This document shows, piece by piece, positions 33,526 through 34,684 of a stretch of 34,684 nt of DNA (position 1 is the stretch's first letter; each line of letters starts with the position of its first letter). This stretch comes from Bacillus horti (lineage in GTDB: Bacteria > Bacillota > Bacilli > Caldalkalibacillales > JCM-10596): NCBI RefSeq assembly GCF_030813115.1, contig NZ_JAUSTY010000030.1:1-34684 (forward strand). The letters are read 5' to 3'. The notes below the pieces were generated by a model, which did no database searches, was not told where the DNA came from, and was given only the letters and a program-made list of their open reading frames with translations. The translations under genes and the position numbers were made by a program.

Positions 33526-33846
33526 TTATTTCTCTAAATTCAATAAAATAATCCCTAGTATGAGCACCATCAAACCAAATACTCCTTGTTTGTTTATCTT
33601 TTCTCTGAAGAAGTAAAGGCCAACAAGAACGGTTAAGATCGTTCCTACACCACTCCACGTAGCATAGGTAAATCCCAATGGAAGCTCTAATAAAGCTAAG
33701 GACAAGAGATAGAAGGCTGCACCGAAGCCAATGATTACACCTAGACTTGGCCATAGCCGAGTAAAACCATTTGAAACCTTCAGCATTGTTGAACCAAAAA
33801 CCTCAATTATAATTGCAGCACCTAAAAATAAATAAGCCATGATCAT
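33526..33846 (-). CDS. SMR efflux protein, subunit 1 (YvdS/YvdR type)
   Basis: A 106-residue four-helix SMR protein with the essential Glu15 in TM1 (AAIIIEVFGSTMLK) and the YATWSGVGTILTVLVG signature in TM3. The ATG overlaps the TetR stop codon (ATGA), and GGAGG lies 7 bases upstream inside the TetR gene, so the genes are translationally coupled. The TetR-SMR-SMR order is that of the Bacillus yvdTSR operon. Confidence 0.9.
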   Translation of the reverse strand: MIMAYLFLGAAIIIEVFGSTMLKVSNGFTRLWPSLGVIIGFGAAFYLLSLALLELPLGFTYATWSGVGTILTVLVGLYFFREKINKQGVFGLMVLILGIILLNLEK

Positions 33847-34376
33847 TTCTTTTCCTCCACGAGATCTGCTAGATAGCTAAGCATTTGCTTTTGTTCTTCT
33901 AGCTTAATTGGATCAAGCTTAAACATATTGGAAAATATAAAACCATCACATACCAAACGAATAATTAAGCTCAGCTCAGGCGAAGTGTCTTCCTTCAGCG
34001 CTTCCTGTTTAAATCGCTGATATTCTGTATCCCACATTTTTTGCAGATCGTGATTGCTGACCAAAGCTCCAAGGATACTCGCATCTGAACTTAACGCTCC
34101 ATGGGCATTTAATTGTTTAAAGGTTGCGTGTAGATACGCTAATGTGTAGCTCTTACCTTCCTCCAATTCATCCTGAACCAATCTTCTAAATTCTAGTATA
34201 GTTTGTTCATTTAAAGCCTTTAATAATTCATCCTTTGTATGAAAATGATAAAGCAAACCACCCTTACTCACTCCAGCTTCAGCAGCCACAGCTTCTAATG
34301 TGAGCTGGGTAATCCCTTTTTCTTCAATAATGTTGGCAGCAGCTTCTAATAGTTTTTCCTTCTTGGACATTCGCAT
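33843..34376 (-). CDS. TetR family repressor of the SMR operon (YvdT-like)
   Basis: A 177-residue regulator with a TetR helix-turn-helix (about 7-52; AAANIIEEKGITQLTLEAVA, then AGVSKGGLLYHFHTKDELLK) and a TetR_C-type helical domain. It is the first gene of the operon and overlaps the first SMR gene by 4 bp. A perfect palindrome lies just after its promoter's -10 box, so it should repress its own operon. The start is uncertain (GTG 34379, ATG 34376 or ATG 34370; no clear ribosome binding site). Confidence 0.85.
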   Translation of the reverse strand: MRMSKKEKLLEAAANIIEEKGITQLTLEAVAAEAGVSKGGLLYHFHTKDELLKALNEQTILEFRRLVQDELEEGKSYTLAYLHATFKQLNAHGALSSDASILGALVSNHDLQKMWDTEYQRFKQEALKEDTSPELSLIIRLVCDGFIFSNMFKLDPIKLEEQKQMLSYLADLVEEKK

Positions 34377-34414
34377 CACTCATTTCTACAATTCTTCAAT
34401 ACAAATGTTACTAT

Positions 34415-34428
34415 ACCGTCCAGACGGT
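34415..34428. promoter_or_regulatory. TetR operator of the SMR operon
   Basis: A perfect inverted repeat, ACCGTC-CA-GACGGT, starts 6-7 bp downstream of the -10 box at the expected transcription start of the TetR-SMR-SMR operon. Confidence 0.75.
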
Positions 34429-34434
34429 TTTTAA

Positions 34435-34464
34435 ATAATATCATGCAGCCAATTATTCTGTCAA
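34435..34464 (-). promoter_or_regulatory. sigma-A promoter of the TetR-SMR operon
   Basis: On the minus strand, TTGACA (34459-34464) and TATTAT (34435-34440) with an 18-bp spacer. The -35 box is a perfect consensus match. Confidence 0.75.
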
Positions 34465-34470
34465 TTATGT

Positions 34471-34530
34471 AAAGCTTCTAACGAAGCCCTCTCGAAGAGG
34501 TTGCCTAGTCCATCATTAGAGGAAGCTTTT
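34471..34530. repeat. 60-bp structured repeat, copy 2
   Basis: This matches 10160-10219 at 52 of 60 positions. Here the outer stem AAAGCTTC / GAAGCTTT is perfect over 8 bp, and the inner hairpin is CCTCT-CGA-AGAGG. It lies 6 bp upstream of the TetR promoter's -35 box, between that promoter and the insertion sequence. Confidence 0.65.
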
Positions 34531-34589
34531 AAATTATCCTTTAGGAAAAAGCTTTCTACACATATAAAAAAGTTGCCCTGAGCCTAGTG

Positions 34590-34684
34590 TGATATGCTCC
34601 CCTTGTGGTAGACAGTTTAAATAATAAAAACTGTTTACGACTAGGAGGAGCATTTTTTATGTCCCACAAATCAAAAATATCAAG
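34590..34684 (+). mobile_element. left end of an insertion sequence, probably IS3-like (cut by window edge)
   Basis: The sequence from TGATATGCTCCCC resembles an IS3-type terminus, with TG at the end and a GTAGACAG segment, followed by a transposase-like start codon region at 34659. The arms ATGCTCC (34594-34600) and GGAGCAT (34647-34653) form a hairpin followed by TTTTT, so transcription from outside would end here and the ribosome binding site would be paired. The rest of the element is outside the window, so the family is tentative. Confidence 0.5.
34659..34684 (+). CDS. start of a probable transposase gene (partial)
   Basis: ATG with GGAGGAG 8 bases upstream; the eight visible codons read MSHKSKIS, similar to the start of IS3-group OrfA proteins. 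The gene runs off the window. Confidence 0.45.

Overview
The window looks like the chromosome of an AT-rich, spore-forming member of the Bacillales. The signs are strong AGGAGG-type ribosome binding sites, YesM/YesN-type two-component genes, an AimR-like peptide receptor, a YtiB-like carbonic anhydrase and a YvdTSR-like SMR locus. A more GC-rich block at about 20.4-30.5 kb (S-layer-homology proteins, a TetR regulator, gene debris) differs in base use and spacing from its flanks and may be a later arrival. There is no rRNA, tRNA, CRISPR array or complete prophage.

Layout. (1) 0-6.2 kb, minus strand: a GH3 beta-glucosidase and a GH94 phosphorylase. This pair resembles the sophorose / beta-1,2-oligoglucan module of Listeria. 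A near-consensus promoter reads into it, followed by two perfect LacI-type palindromes. (2) 6.4-7.7 kb: a small basic protein, a four-unit intergenic repeat, a PepSY-like membrane protein and a 32-residue WG-like mini-ORF. (3) 7.9-9.35 kb, plus strand: an arbitrium-like cell-cell signalling cassette. It holds an AimR-type receptor gene broken by one in-frame TGA, followed 2 bp later by a 45-residue secreted peptide gene and a terminator. No phage genes lie nearby. (4) 9.4-11.9 kb, minus strand: a cupin with a Tyr/Ser/Asn-rich tail, a PP2C-like phosphatase and a NUDIX hydrolase. (5) 12-20.2 kb, minus strand: a sensor kinase, an AraC-type response regulator, a binding lipoprotein, an ABC ATPase, a fused double permease and a second binding-protein-like gene. 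The family is usually labelled 'iron(III)', but a perfect cre site, the lack of a Tyr-Tyr iron motif and the two-component context point to phosphorylated sugars or another carbon source, as in HptRSA.

(6) 20.3-21.5 kb: a short heme-copper-oxidase-like membrane protein, then about 0.7 kb of decayed coding sequence and a terminator. (7) 21.6-29 kb: two large tandem surface proteins, each with a seven-blade beta-propeller, chitobiase C-terminal-like repeats, Fn3, a cadherin-like domain and three SLH motifs. Their C-terminal halves are nearly identical. The upstream one is frameshifted by a 7-bp tandem duplication that would remove its cell-wall anchor. (8) 29.2-30.9 kb: a TetR regulator that shares a 22-bp promoter motif with the frameshifted surface gene, then two doubtful small ORFs, each followed by a terminator. 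(9) 31-34.4 kb, minus strand: carbonic anhydrase, a DinB-fold protein, a DUF899 protein, and a TetR-SMR-SMR efflux operon with a clear promoter and operator. (10) The right edge holds a second copy of a 60-bp structured repeat (first copy near 10.2 kb) and the left end of an insertion sequence whose start signals lie in a terminator-like hairpin.
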